Part shown: positions 32,590 through 41,964 of the stretch, one piece after another | Position numbering within the stretch: position 1 is the stretch's first letter | How the letters are laid out: each line of letters opens with the position of its first letter | DNA from: Castellaniella daejeonensis | GTDB taxonomy: Bacteria > Pseudomonadota > Gammaproteobacteria > Burkholderiales > Burkholderiaceae_B | Assembly: GCF_039523555.1 (NCBI RefSeq) | Contig: NZ_BAAAFN010000013.1 | Location: 44,505-108,504 of the forward strand | Length of the DNA: 64,000 bases | Reading direction: 5' to 3' | Translations under genes and position numbers: made by a program | The notes under the pieces: generated by a model | What the model saw: only the letters and a program-made list of their open reading frames with translations | The model's database searches: none | Told to the model about the DNA's origin: nothing

Positions 32590-32611
32590 GATGCGCCCGC
32601 CCGGGCGCATC
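32590..32611. terminator. bidirectional hairpin between convergent genes
   Basis: GATGCGCCC (32590-32598) and GGGCGCATC (32603-32611) form a perfect 9-bp stem with a 4-base loop between the stops of the transporter and amidohydrolase genes. There is no long T tract on either side. Confidence 0.6.
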
Positions 32612-32613
32612 CT

Positions 32614-33822
32614 TCAGGCAGCAAGCCGCTGCTGGACCAGCGTGACGAAGATCGCCGCGCCCTGCGCCAGCAGGGTGTCGTCGAAATCGAATTCCGGATG
32701 ATGGCAGGTCAGGCCGTCATGCCCCAGGAAAAAGTACGCACCCGGGCAATGGTCCAGCAGGTAGGCGAAATCCTCGGACGCCATGAGCGGCGTGACGGGG
32801 TCCACGACCTGGCCGGCGCCCAGCACGGCGGCGGCGGCGCGCTTGACGTGCTCCACCGGCCCCGCCTGGTTGACGGTGGGCGGGGAACTGAGCAGGTGGC
32901 GGAATTCAACCTCGCAGCCATAGCTGCGCGCCGTGCCATCGCACAGATCCCGCAGGCGGCTCAGCACGAGCGACTGGGCCTCGCGCGACAAGGTGCGCAC
33001 GGTGCCGCGCAGCACGGCACGATCGGCGATGACGTTGATGGCGCTGCCGGCCTGGAACTGGCAGACGCTGAGCACGGCCGTATCGAAGGGATTGACATTG
33101 CGGCTGATGACGGACTGCAGGGACTGCACCAGGGCGGCGCCCGTCACGATGGGATCGTTGGCCCGGTGCGGCATGGCGGCGTGGCTGCCTACCCCGCGGA
33201 TTTCGATCTCGAACAGGTCGCAGGCCGACAGGATGGCGCCGGTGCGCACGCCGGCCTGCCCCGGGCCGATGCAATTGTTGTTGTGCAGGCCGTAGACCTC
33301 GTCGCAGGGGAAATCGCGGAACAGGCCCGCTTCCACCAGGGCCCGGGCCCCGGTCAACGGCTCTTCGGCAGGCTGGAAGATGAAGACGACGCGGCCGGCG
33401 AAATCGGGCTTGGCCGCCAGATGGCAGGCGGCGCCCAGCAGGATGGCGGTATGGCCGTCGTGGCCGCAGGCGTGCGCGATCCCGTCGTGGATCGAACGGT
33501 GGCCATGGGTGCCTGCGTCGGGCATGGGCAGCGCGTCCATGTCGGCGCGCAGGCCCAGGGTGGGCCCCGTGCCCAGGCGACCATCCAGGACGCCGATCAC
33601 GCCGGTGCTGCCGCCGTAGCCTTCGTGCACGGCGATGCCCCAGGAACGCAACAGCTCGGCGACGCGTGCCGCAGTGCGGTGTTCCTGGTGCCCCAGCTCG
33701 GGATGCCGGTGGAAATCCCGGCGCCAGGCCTGCATGGCCTGGGTCAGGTCGTCGTCGATGTGCGCGGCTGCCGGCACGGCGGTCGCACCTGCGGCGGCCG
33801 GACGGGGATCGCTGGCCGCCAC
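32614..33822 (-). CDS. M20-family amidohydrolase (hippurate hydrolase-like)
   Basis: A 402-residue metal-dependent amidohydrolase of the HipO/AbgB-like M20D family. No ATG is available at the family start; GTG at 33822, four bases past the guaB stop, gives VAASDPRP and fits the length. Motifs are WRRDFHRHPELG, GLRADMDALPM, ACGHDGHTAILLGAA, and FQPAEEP with the Glu pair, followed by the dimerisation domain and a final metal ligand near GLTCHHPEFDFDD. The natural substrate (N-acyl amino acid or related amide) cannot be told. Its spacing implies co-transcription with guaB. Confidence 0.88.
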   Translation of the reverse strand: MAASDPRPAAAGATAVPAAAHIDDDLTQAMQAWRRDFHRHPELGHQEHRTAARVAELLRSWGIAVHEGYGGSTGVIGVLDGRLGTGPTLGLRADMDALPMPDAGTHGHRSIHDGIAHACGHDGHTAILLGAACHLAAKPDFAGRVVFIFQPAEEPLTGARALVEAGLFRDFPCDEVYGLHNNNCIGPGQAGVRTGAILSACDLFEIEIRGVGSHAAMPHRANDPIVTGAALVQSLQSVISRNVNPFDTAVLSVCQFQAGSAINVIADRAVLRGTVRTLSREAQSLVLSRLRDLCDGTARSYGCEVEFRHLLSSPPTVNQAGPVEHVKRAAAAVLGAGQVVDPVTPLMASEDFAYLLDHCPGAYFFLGHDGLTCHHPEFDFDDTLLAQGAAIFVTLVQQRLAA

Positions 33823-33826
33823 GGGA

Positions 33827-35287
33827 TCAGTCCGCCCGGTAGTTGGGGGCTTCCTTGGTGATCTGCACGTCGTGGACGTGTGATTCGCGCACCCCGGCGG
33901 CGGTGATCTCGACGAATTCGGCCCGCGCGTGCAGGTCCGGAATCGTGGCGCAGCCGCAATAGCCCATGGACGCCCGGATGCCGCCCACCAGCTGGAAGAT
34001 GATGGCGATGACGCTGCCCTTGTAGGGAACGCGGGCCTCGATGCCTTCGGGCACCAGCTTGTCGACGTTGTTGTTGGGATCCTGGAAGTAGCGGTCGGCG
34101 GAGCCTTCCGCCATGGCGCCCAGGCTGCCCATGCCACGGTAGGACTTGTATGAACGCCCCTGGAACAGCACGACTTCGCCGGGCGCTTCTTCGGTGCCCG
34201 CGAACATGCCGCCCATCATGCAGGTGGACGCCCCCGCGGCCAGGGCCTTGGCGACGTCGCCGGAATAGCGGATGCCGCCATCGGCGATCAGCGGCACGCC
34301 CGTGCCTTCCAGGGCCTGGGCCACGTCGGCGATCGCGGTGATCTGCGGCACGCCCACGCCGGCCACGATGCGGGTGGTGCAGATGGAGCCCGGGCCGATG
34401 CCGACCTTGACCGCATCGGCGCCGGCCTCGACCAGCGCACGCGCGGCGGCGGCAGTGGCGATGTTGCCGCCGATGACCTGTATGTTGGGATAGTGCTTCT
34501 TGACCCAGGTGACGCGCTCGACCACGCCGGCCGAATGGCCGTGGGCGGTGTCGACCACGATCACGTCCACGCCGGCGGCGGCGAGCTTTTCGACGCGCTC
34601 GTCGGTGCCTTCACCCACGCCGACGGCGGCGCCGACGCGCAGCTGGCCCTGGGCGTCCTTGCTGGCCAGGGGATGCTCGGTGTTCTTGACGATGTCCTTG
34701 ACCGTGGCCAGGCCGCGCAGCTGGAACTTGTCGTTCACGATCAGCACGCGTTCCAGGCGATGGCGGTGCATCAGCGCCTGGGCTTCTTCCAGGGTGGCGC
34801 CCTCTTTCAGGGTGACCAGGCGTTCCTGCGGCGTCATGACTTCGCGCAGGGACACGTCCAGGCGGTCCTCGAAACGCAGGTCGCGGTTGGTGACGATGCC
34901 CACCAGCTTGCCGCCCTCGACGACCGGAAGGCCGGAGATGCCGTGCTGGCGTTGCAGTTCGATGGCGTCGCGCACCTTCATCGTGGGCGTGACGGTGACC
35001 GGATCGATGACGATGCCGAATTCGTGGCGCTTGACACGCGCGACTTCTCGCGCCTGCTCGTCGGCGCTGAGATTCTTGTGCACGATGCCGATCCCGCCTT
35101 CCTGGGCCATGGCGATGGCCAGGCGCGATTCGGTCACGGTATCCATGGCGGCGGACACGAGCGGGATGTTGAGCTGGATGCCCCGGGTCAGCTGCGTGGT
35201 CAGGCGCGTGTCGCGCGGCAGAACCTGGGAATAGGCCGGGACCAGAAGGACGTCGTCAAAGGTCAGGGCTTTCTTGATCAGACGCAT
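33827..35287 (-). CDS. guaB: IMP dehydrogenase
   Basis: A 486-residue enzyme oxidising IMP to XMP with NAD+, the rate-limiting step of guanine nucleotide synthesis. Start MRLIKKALTFDDVLL at 35287 with CGGAG upstream. The barrel is interrupted by two CBS domains (residues ~95-215), and the catalytic cysteine lies in GIGPGSICTTR; the mobile-flap region has GMGSLGAM. Full length. TATAAT upstream suggests its own promoter in the 65-base gap after purL. The amidohydrolase gene follows closely. Confidence 0.98.
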   Translation of the reverse strand: MRLIKKALTFDDVLLVPAYSQVLPRDTRLTTQLTRGIQLNIPLVSAAMDTVTESRLAIAMAQEGGIGIVHKNLSADEQAREVARVKRHEFGIVIDPVTVTPTMKVRDAIELQRQHGISGLPVVEGGKLVGIVTNRDLRFEDRLDVSLREVMTPQERLVTLKEGATLEEAQALMHRHRLERVLIVNDKFQLRGLATVKDIVKNTEHPLASKDAQGQLRVGAAVGVGEGTDERVEKLAAAGVDVIVVDTAHGHSAGVVERVTWVKKHYPNIQVIGGNIATAAAARALVEAGADAVKVGIGPGSICTTRIVAGVGVPQITAIADVAQALEGTGVPLIADGGIRYSGDVAKALAAGASTCMMGGMFAGTEEAPGEVVLFQGRSYKSYRGMGSLGAMAEGSADRYFQDPNNNVDKLVPEGIEARVPYKGSVIAIIFQLVGGIRASMGYCGCATIPDLHARAEFVEITAAGVRESHVHDVQITKEAPNYRAD

Positions 35288-35310
35288 GGATGAACTCCGC
35301 ACAAAGATCG

Positions 35311-35340
35311 ATTATACCGTCTCGCGAAAGGCGATGCCCC
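35311..35340 (-). promoter_or_regulatory. guaB promoter
   Basis: On the minus strand a perfect -10 TATAAT (35311-35316) lies 24 bases before the guaB start; the -35 is weak (GGGCAT or GGGGCA). It could allow guaB expression independent of purL. Confidence 0.55.
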
Positions 35341-35352
35341 GCATCCCATGGC

Positions 35353-38300
35353 CTACCCCATCCAGACCCGGGCATTGCGGAACATCCGCATCCACGGTGT
35401 GAAGCCGCCGTGCACGGTGTCGTCCCCGCCCTGGTCGGCCGTCCCCCAGCGTTCGGGACGCCAGGACATCATGACGTTGCGGGTGACGCGTTCGGGATGC
35501 GGCATCATGATGGTGTAGCGGCCATCGGCCGTGGTGACCGCCGTCAGGCCTGCCGGGCTGCCGTTGGGGTTGGCCGGATAGCGCTCCGTGCGGGCGCCCC
35601 GGTTGTCGACGAAAGCCATGGCGCCGGCCACCCGGGCGGCATCACCCTGGCGGCTGAAATCGGCAAAGCCTTCGCCATGCGCAACGGCAATGGGTACGCG
35701 TGCCCCGGCCATGCCGGCGAAGAAGATGGACGGCGAATCCAGGACCTCGACCAGCGACAGGCGTGCCTCGTATTTTTCCGACACGTTGCGCGTGAAGCGC
35801 GGCCAGGCGTCCGCCCCCGGGATGAAGTCGGCCAGCGCCGCCATCATCTGGCAGCCGTTGCACACGCCCAGCGCGAAGCTGTCGGGCCGGGCGAAAAAGG
35901 CGCCGAACTGGTCGGCGAGCGCCGCGTTGAAACGGATGGTGCGCGCCCAGCCCTCGCCCGCGCCGAGCACGTCGCCGTAGCTGAAACCGCCCACGGCCAC
36001 CAGGCCGCTCATGCCATCCAGACGGATGCGCCCGGACAGCAGGTCGGTCATGTGCACGTCCACGGCCTCGAACCCCGCGGTGTCGAAGGCCCAGGCCATT
36101 TCCACCTGGCTGTTGCAGCCCTGTTCGCGCAGAATGGCCACGCGCGGCCGCGCGCCGGTTGCGATGAAAGGGGCCGCCACATCGGCCTGGGGATCGAAAT
36201 CCACCTTCGGCGACAGGCCCGGATCCTCGGCATCGAGCCAGGTATCGTATTCGGCCTGGGCGCAGGCGGGATGGTCGCGCCGCGCCATGATGCGCCGCGT
36301 CGTCTCGCTCCAGACCTGGCCCAGCTCGCCCAGCGGACGCTGGTAGATGGCAGTTCCGTCGCGGAACACCTGCAGTTCCCGGCGCGCATTGGGCATGCCC
36401 ACCACGTAGGTGCAGTTGGACAGGCCCGCCTGGCGCAGGTGGCGCAACACATCGTCGCGGTGGGCGCGAGGCACCTGCAGCAGCCAGCCCGCCTCTTCGT
36501 TGAACAGGGCCGCCAGATTGCGCTCATGGTGCTGCACGGCCACCTGGTCGGCGCGGATCTTGTAATCGCCGGCATCGGCCGTGTGCGGATCGATGGTCAG
36601 CATGTCCAGGTTCAGGGATACGCCCAGGCGTCCGGCGAAGGCCATCTCGGCCGCCGCCGCCAGCAGGCCGCCGTCGGAACGGTCGTGGCATGCCAGGATC
36701 CAGCCCTTGGCCGCCAGCTCGCGCAGCGCCAGGAAGGCCGCACGCAGCAAGCCTGCATCACGCAGGTCGGGGGTTTCCGTGCCGATGGCGCCATAGGCGT
36801 GGGCAAGCACCGACCCGCCCAGGCGCTGGCGCCCTTCGCTCAGGTCGATCAGCAGCAGCACGGAGCCTTCGGCCGCGTCGCGCAGCTGCGGCGTCAGGGT
36901 GGCGCGCACGTCGGCCACCGGCGCGAAGGCCGTGACCACCAGGGACACCGGCGACACGACCTGCTGTTCGCCCGCTTCGTCGCGCCAGACCGTGCGCATG
37001 GACAGGGAATCCTTGCCCACGGGAATCGACAGCCCCAGGCTCTGGCACCAGTCGCTGACGGCGGACACGGTATCGAACAGGGCCGCATCCTGGCCGGCGG
37101 CGCCGCAGGCGGCCATCCAGTTGGCGGACAGCTTGACGTCTTCCAGACGGGCGACGCCGGCGGCGGCAAGATTCGTCAGGGCCTCGGCCACGGCCATGCG
37201 GCCGGACGCGGCGGGATCGAGGACCGCGATGGGGCTGCGTTCGCCCATGGCCATGGCTTCGCCGGCCACGCCCTCGTGGTCGCGCAGGGTGACGGCGCAA
37301 TCGGCCACCGGCGTCTGCCAGGGACCGACCATCTGATCGCGGGCGGTCAGGCCGCCCACGGTGCGGTCGCCGATGGTGATCAGGAAGGATTTGTTGGCCA
37401 CGGTGGGATGGCGCAGCACCCGCTCGATGGCCTCGGGCAGTTCGATGCCGCTGAGATCCAGCGGGTCGCCGGCCACGGCGGCGCGCTCGGCATTGCGCTG
37501 CATGCGCGGCGGCTTGCCCAGGATCACATCCACCGGCACGTCCACGGGCCGCAGGCCGGCAGGCGCGATCTCGCCTGCCGGGCGGTCCAGGCCCGGCAGG
37601 CCCTCGCCCAGGGTGACGCGCAGGCGGCGTTCCTCGGTGGCGACGCCGACCACGGCGTAGGGGCAGCGCTCGCGGTCGGCGATGCGTGCGAAACGGTCCA
37701 GGTCGCCCGGCAGGATGGCCAGGACATAGCGCTCCTGGGATTCGTTGCTCCAGATCTCGGCGGGCGACAGGCCGGATTCTTCCAGCGGCACGCGCTGCAG
37801 TTCGAATTCCGCGCCGCGGCCGGCGTCGTTGACCAGTTCGGGGAAGGCATTGGACAGGCCGCCCGCCCCGACGTCGTGGATGGCCAGGATGGGATTGGAC
37901 TCGCCCTGCTGCCAGCAGCGGTCGATGACTTCCTGGGCGCGGCGCTGCATTTCGGGGTTGCCGCGCTGCACCGAATCGAAATCGAGCTCGGCCTGATTGC
38001 TGCCCGCTCCCATGCTGGAAGCCGCGCCGCCGCCCATGCCGATGCGCATGCCCGGCCCGCCCAGCTGCACCAGCAGCGCGCCCGGCGGCAACGGGTCTTT
38101 GTGCGTGAGCCGCGAGTCGATCTGCCCCAGGCCGCCCGCCAGCATGATGGGCTTGTGATAGCCCCAGCGCGTGCCGCCGGCCTGCTGCTCGAAGCTGCGG
38201 AAGTAGCCGAGCAGGTTCGGCCGGCCGAATTCATTGTTGAACGCGGCCCCGCCGATGGGGCCTTCGATCATGATGTCCAGCGGCGTGGCGATGCGCCCCG

Positions 38301-39402
38301 GCGCGCCGCCCGCATCTTCCCAGGGCTCGACGGCGTCGTCGACGCGCAGGTTCGACACGGTGAAGCCGGTCAGGCCCGCCTTGGGCTTGGAACCGCGCCC
38401 GGTCGCGCCTTCGTCGCGGATCTCGCCGCCCGCACCCGTCGCCGCGCCGGGAAAGGGCGCGATGGCGGTGGGGTGGTTGTGGGTCTCGACCTTCATCAGT
38501 GTGTGGGCCACGATGTCGTGGCGCCGATAGACGGTGTCTTCGGCTCCGCCCGCATGGAAGACCCGCGCCGGGCCGCCGGCCATGATGGCGGCATTGTCCG
38601 AATAGGCGACGATCGTGCCTTCGGGCTGCGCGGCATGCGTGGCGCGGATCATGTCGAACAGCGTATGCGCCTGGGCCTGGCCGTCGATCGTCCAGTGGGC
38701 GTTGAAGATCTTGTGGCGGCAGTGTTCGCTGTTGGCTTGCGCGAACATCATCAGTTCGACGTCGGTGGGATCCCGGCCCAGGTCGCGGTAGGCGCGCAGC
38801 AGGTAATCGATCTCGTCGTCCGACAGCGCCAGGCCCAGGTCCGCATTGCAGGATTCCAGGGCGGCGCGGCCTTCGGCCAGCACCGGCACGGCCCGGACGG
38901 GTCGGCCTTCCAGGGATGCGAACAGCGCCTGTCCGTCGAAGTCGTCCGCCACCACGGTCTCGGTCATGCGGTCGTGCAGGCAATCGGCCACGGCGGCCAG
39001 CTGGTCCGCATCCAGCGTGCGCGCGCCCAGCAGGCCACGTTCGGGCACGACGGTATAGCGCACCCCGCGTTCGATGCGGCGGACCTGCGGCAGGCCGCAA
39101 TGCCGGGCGATGTCGGTCGCCTTGCTGGCCCAGGGAGAAATCGTGCCCAGGCGCGGGATCACCAGGAAACGTGCCGCATGGCGCCCGGCCGCGTCGCCGT
39201 CGGCAGCCCGGCCGTCGTCCAGCAGCGCCCGCAGGCGCGCCTGCCCTGCTTCATCCAGGTCGCCGTCGACGCCGACGAAATGGCAGGCCTGCGCCCGGAT
39301 GTCGGCCACCGGCAGGTTCCGGGCCGCCAGGGTACGCAGCAGGCGTTCCCGGCGGAAGTCGGACAAGGCGGATGAACCGGGAATGATCAGTACGGTAGTC
39401 AC
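35353..39402 (-). CDS. purL: phosphoribosylformylglycinamidine synthase
   Basis: A 1,349-residue large-type PurL converting FGAR to FGAM with glutamine and ATP in purine synthesis. It has the N-terminal PurS-like domain, linker, two AIR-synthase-like ATP domains (for example SNESQERYVLAI and GKDSLSM), and a C-terminal class I glutaminase with REQGCNSQVEMAWAF and the nucleophile in LGVCNGCQMM. The start appears to be GTG at 39402, giving MTTVLIIPGSSALSDF. A -10-like TAAAAT lies at 39436-39441 on the minus strand. An antisense frame is open across almost the whole gene, an effect of high GC. Confidence 0.97.
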   Translation of the reverse strand: MTTVLIIPGSSALSDFRRERLLRTLAARNLPVADIRAQACHFVGVDGDLDEAGQARLRALLDDGRAADGDAAGRHAARFLVIPRLGTISPWASKATDIARHCGLPQVRRIERGVRYTVVPERGLLGARTLDADQLAAVADCLHDRMTETVVADDFDGQALFASLEGRPVRAVPVLAEGRAALESCNADLGLALSDDEIDYLLRAYRDLGRDPTDVELMMFAQANSEHCRHKIFNAHWTIDGQAQAHTLFDMIRATHAAQPEGTIVAYSDNAAIMAGGPARVFHAGGAEDTVYRRHDIVAHTLMKVETHNHPTAIAPFPGAATGAGGEIRDEGATGRGSKPKAGLTGFTVSNLRVDDAVEPWEDAGGAPGRIATPLDIMIEGPIGGAAFNNEFGRPNLLGYFRSFEQQAGGTRWGYHKPIMLAGGLGQIDSRLTHKDPLPPGALLVQLGGPGMRIGMGGGAASSMGAGSNQAELDFDSVQRGNPEMQRRAQEVIDRCWQQGESNPILAIHDVGAGGLSNAFPELVNDAGRGAEFELQRVPLEESGLSPAEIWSNESQERYVLAILPGDLDRFARIADRERCPYAVVGVATEERRLRVTLGEGLPGLDRPAGEIAPAGLRPVDVPVDVILGKPPRMQRNAERAAVAGDPLDLSGIELPEAIERVLRHPTVANKSFLITIGDRTVGGLTARDQMVGPWQTPVADCAVTLRDHEGVAGEAMAMGERSPIAVLDPAASGRMAVAEALTNLAAAGVARLEDVKLSANWMAACGAAGQDAALFDTVSAVSDWCQSLGLSIPVGKDSLSMRTVWRDEAGEQQVVSPVSLVVTAFAPVADVRATLTPQLRDAAEGSVLLLIDLSEGRQRLGGSVLAHAYGAIGTETPDLRDAGLLRAAFLALRELAAKGWILACHDRSDGGLLAAAAEMAFAGRLGVSLNLDMLTIDPHTADAGDYKIRADQVAVQHHERNLAALFNEEAGWLLQVPRAHRDDVLRHLRQAGLSNCTYVVGMPNARRELQVFRDGTAIYQRPLGELGQVWSETTRRIMARRDHPACAQAEYDTWLDAEDPGLSPKVDFDPQADVAAPFIATGARPRVAILREQGCNSQVEMAWAFDTAGFEAVDVHMTDLLSGRIRLDGMSGLVAVGGFSYGDVLGAGEGWARTIRFNAALADQFGAFFARPDSFALGVCNGCQMMAALADFIPGADAWPRFTRNVSEKYEARLSLVEVLDSPSIFFAGMAGARVPIAVAHGEGFADFSRQGDAARVAGAMAFVDNRGARTERYPANPNGSPAGLTAVTTADGRYTIMMPHPERVTRNVMMSWRPERWGTADQGGDDTVHGGFTPWMRMFRNARVWMG

Positions 39403-39474
39403 GGCGAAGCGGCTCGGGGGCGTGGAAAACCGTCTATTTTAGCCGCCTTGGGGCGTCTCGGACGCGGGAGCCGC

Positions 39475-40029
39475 TCACGGGTCCGGATAGCGGATTTCCA
39501 GGATGTCGAGTTCCTCGATCCCCGAGGGCGTGCGCAGGGTCACGGTGTCGCCCTCGCGGGCCTTGATCAGGGCCCGGGCCACGGGCGAGACCCAGCTGAT
39601 CTTGCCTGCCAGCGGTTCGGCCTCGTCCACGCCGACGATGGTGACGGTGAACTCCTCGCCCTTGCTGTCGCAGTAGCTGACGGTGGCGCCGAAGAACACC
39701 TGGTCGCGGTTGGGCTGCTGGGCCGGATCGACGACTTCGGCCGATTCCAGGCGGCGCGTCAGGTAGCGGATGCGCCGGTCGATTTCGCGCAGCCGCTTCT
39801 TGCCGTACAGGTAGTCGCCATTTTCCGAGCGGTCGCCGTTGGACGCAGCCCACGACACGACGGACACCACCTCGGGGCGCTCGACGTTCATCAGGTGCAT
39901 CAGCTCCTCGTTCAGCGCCCGGTAGCCGGCCGTTGTCATGTAGTTCTTGGTCCCCGCGGGCAGCGCCCGGGACTCGGGCAGGTCGTCGTCCTCGTCGTGG
40001 TCCGATTCCTTGACGAAAGCCTTGTTCAT
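39475..40029 (-). CDS. greB: transcription elongation factor GreB
   Basis: A 184-residue Gre factor, which enters the RNA polymerase secondary channel and stimulates cleavage of backtracked RNA. Start at 40029 with GAGGAG upstream. The coiled-coil N-terminal domain has the acidic tip region SNGDRSENGDYLYGKKRLRE; the C-terminal FKBP-like domain has GEEFTVTIVGVDEA, WVSPVARALIKAREGD and an EELDILEIRY end. The tip residues D and E are present, so it should be active. It follows the PHP-phosphoesterase gene by 11 bases, implying one transcript. Its C-terminal domain is a useful comparison for the BREX helicase N-terminus. Confidence 0.96.
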   Translation of the reverse strand: MNKAFVKESDHDEDDDLPESRALPAGTKNYMTTAGYRALNEELMHLMNVERPEVVSVVSWAASNGDRSENGDYLYGKKRLREIDRRIRYLTRRLESAEVVDPAQQPNRDQVFFGATVSYCDSKGEEFTVTIVGVDEAEPLAGKISWVSPVARALIKAREGDTVTLRTPSGIEELDILEIRYPDP

Positions 40030-40040
40030 GATGATGCTCC

Positions 40041-40877
40041 TCAGATCCAATCCCGCCAGACGGGCACCAGGTATTCCGGCAGCGGCGGCACCCGGCCCAG
40101 CTCCGCACGGGAAATGCCCGGCGCGTGGAAGTCCGAGCCGCGCGAAGCCTGGAAACCGTAGGCCTGCGCCACGCGGGCATAGCGGTCGCACTGGGCGGGC
40201 GTATGCGCGCTGGAAACGACTTCCAGGCCGCTGCCGCCCAGCGCCTTGAATGTATCGAACAACGCGTCGAATTGCTGCGGCGTATAGCGGTAGCGCCCCG
40301 GATGGGCGACCACCGCCTTGCCGCCCGCGGCGCGGATCCAGGCGACCGCCGATTCCAGGCTCGGCCAGCGCATCGGCACGAAAGCCCGCTTGCCATCGCC
40401 CAGGTAGCGGTCGAAAGCCTGCTGCAGGGATTTGCAATGCCCCTGCTCCAGGAGATGGCGGGCGAAATGGACGCGTCCGATCAGGTCGGGATTGCCCACG
40501 TACCGCAGGGCGCCTTCGTAGGCGCCGGCGATGCCGCAGTCCTGCAGGCGCTGCGCGATCTCGCCGGCCCGCGCAAAGCGGTCGCTTCGAATGCCGGCCA
40601 GGCCCGCCCGCAAATCGGGCTGTCCGGGGTCGATGTTCAGCCCCAGCACGTGGATCGTGCGTTCGCAGAACGTCACGGAAATTTCCACCCCCGGGATGAA
40701 TCCCAGGCCGAGCTCGCGGGCGGCGGCGGCGGCCTCGGCCAGGCCGGAGGTCTCGTCGTGGTCGCTCAGCGACCACCAGTCCACGCCTTGCGCATGGGCG
40801 CGAGCGGCGACCTGCGCGGGCGGCAGCAGCCCGTCGGAGCAGGAAGAATGGCTGTGCAGGTCGATGTTCAAAGACAT
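40041..40877 (-). CDS. PHP-domain phosphoesterase (RNase AM/YciV family)
   Basis: A 278-residue PHP-family metal hydrolase. Visible motifs are DLHSHSSCSDG, SLSDHDET, FIPGVEIS, AVVAHPGRY, and the final GSDFHAPG, which supply the metal ligands. The closest characterised relatives act on 3',5'-nucleoside bisphosphates or as 5'-3' exoribonucleases that trim rRNA 5' ends. It is between a hydrolase gene (48-base gap) and greB (11-base gap), all leftward. Confidence 0.9.
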   Translation of the reverse strand: MSLNIDLHSHSSCSDGLLPPAQVAARAHAQGVDWWSLSDHDETSGLAEAAAAARELGLGFIPGVEISVTFCERTIHVLGLNIDPGQPDLRAGLAGIRSDRFARAGEIAQRLQDCGIAGAYEGALRYVGNPDLIGRVHFARHLLEQGHCKSLQQAFDRYLGDGKRAFVPMRWPSLESAVAWIRAAGGKAVVAHPGRYRYTPQQFDALFDTFKALGGSGLEVVSSAHTPAQCDRYARVAQAYGFQASRGSDFHAPGISRAELGRVPPLPEYLVPVWRDWI

Positions 40878-40925
40878 GGTTCCGATGCGCGGGGCGCGGT
40901 ACGGCGCAAGCGCACCGCGCCGGAT

Positions 40926-41891
40926 TCAGGATGAGGAATCAAGCAGGAAGCCGCGCACTGCCGCGATCTGCTCATCGGAACGCAGGGTGGGCGCGTGCCC
41001 TACCCCGTCGAATTCCACCAGGCGCGCGCGCGGATTGCGCTCCAGCATCCGCTGCGCGGTTTCCCGCGTCAGGATGTCGGACTGGGCGCCGCGCAGGATC
41101 AGGGACGGCATGGGCAGGTGATCCCAGGCCTGCCAGAGCAACGCCTCGGCGGCGGCAGCGGCGGCAGTGGTCTGCAGGGCAAAGGGCTGGGCCAGCCGCA
41201 GATCGTAGTGCTTGACCCACTGCCCGTCCCGCTCGATGAACACATGCCGGGTCAGCGCATCCCAGCCGGCGTCGTCATGCGGCCCGAAGCCGGCCGACAC
41301 GGCCCGGACGTAGTCGACCGCCTGCTCGTAGCGGTCGAAGCGCAGTTCCTGGCCGACGTATGCGCCGATCCGCGCCAGGCCATCGACGTCGAGCGTGGGG
41401 CCGATATCGTTGAAGACCATGCGGCCCAGCGGCACGTCGGGTGCCGTGCCCAGGCCCGACACTTCCCTGGGGGGGCGCAAGGCAGGCGACAGCGCTGCCA
41501 TTCCCGCCAGCCCCAATCCGATCAGCCCGCCCATGGACGTACCGACCCAGTCCAGCCTGGCCGGGCGCAGTCGCGCAATCAGCGTGACCAGGTCGGCGAC
41601 GTACTGGGGGATCACATAACCCGCCGGATCGATCAGCCAATCCGAACGGCCCCGCCCGACGACATCCGGGCAGACGACACGGTATTCATGGCTCAGCGCC
41701 TGCGCCAGCGGGTCGAAATCCCGGCCGGTACGGGTCAGCCCGTGCACGCAGACCAGGACCCGGTCGTTGTCCGGGTCGCCCCATTCCCAGTAGGCCATGC
41801 GATGCAGGCCTGCCGGGCTGGCGCAAGCGACGAAATCCAGGCGGGGATCGTCGGCTGTTCGGGGCTGGGCGGCGAGTGAGGCGGAACGCAT
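40926..41891 (-). CDS. alpha/beta-hydrolase
   Basis: A 321-residue alpha/beta-hydrolase fold protein. The oxyanion segment LVCVHGLTRTGRDFD, nucleophile elbow GTSMGGLIG with catalytic Ser, and a late GVGHAPTL with catalytic His are present; the acid is probably the Asp in GAQSDILT. No signal peptide. Start ATG 41891 is chosen for AGGTG upstream; ATG 41924 would add 11 residues. Substrate unknown. It follows the lipoamide dehydrogenase gene by 73 bases, and may be transcribed with it or with the following PHP gene. Confidence 0.88.
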   Translation of the reverse strand: MRSASLAAQPRTADDPRLDFVACASPAGLHRMAYWEWGDPDNDRVLVCVHGLTRTGRDFDPLAQALSHEYRVVCPDVVGRGRSDWLIDPAGYVIPQYVADLVTLIARLRPARLDWVGTSMGGLIGLGLAGMAALSPALRPPREVSGLGTAPDVPLGRMVFNDIGPTLDVDGLARIGAYVGQELRFDRYEQAVDYVRAVSAGFGPHDDAGWDALTRHVFIERDGQWVKHYDLRLAQPFALQTTAAAAAAEALLWQAWDHLPMPSLILRGAQSDILTRETAQRMLERNPRARLVEFDGVGHAPTLRSDEQIAAVRGFLLDSSS

Positions 41892-41964
41892 GGGGAGCAC
41901 CTGGTCTGGGACGTACTCCTGCATTGTAAACACGAGGGCGCGGGAATCCGCCCGCCCCGCCGCG

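Noticed and set aside
35290..39375. A 1,361-codon plus-strand ORF antisense to purL
   Set aside because: It mirrors purL codon by codon, has low-complexity His/Gly/Ala/Gln-rich protein sequence and no family features. Long antisense frames are expected in high-GC genes with strong third-position bias.
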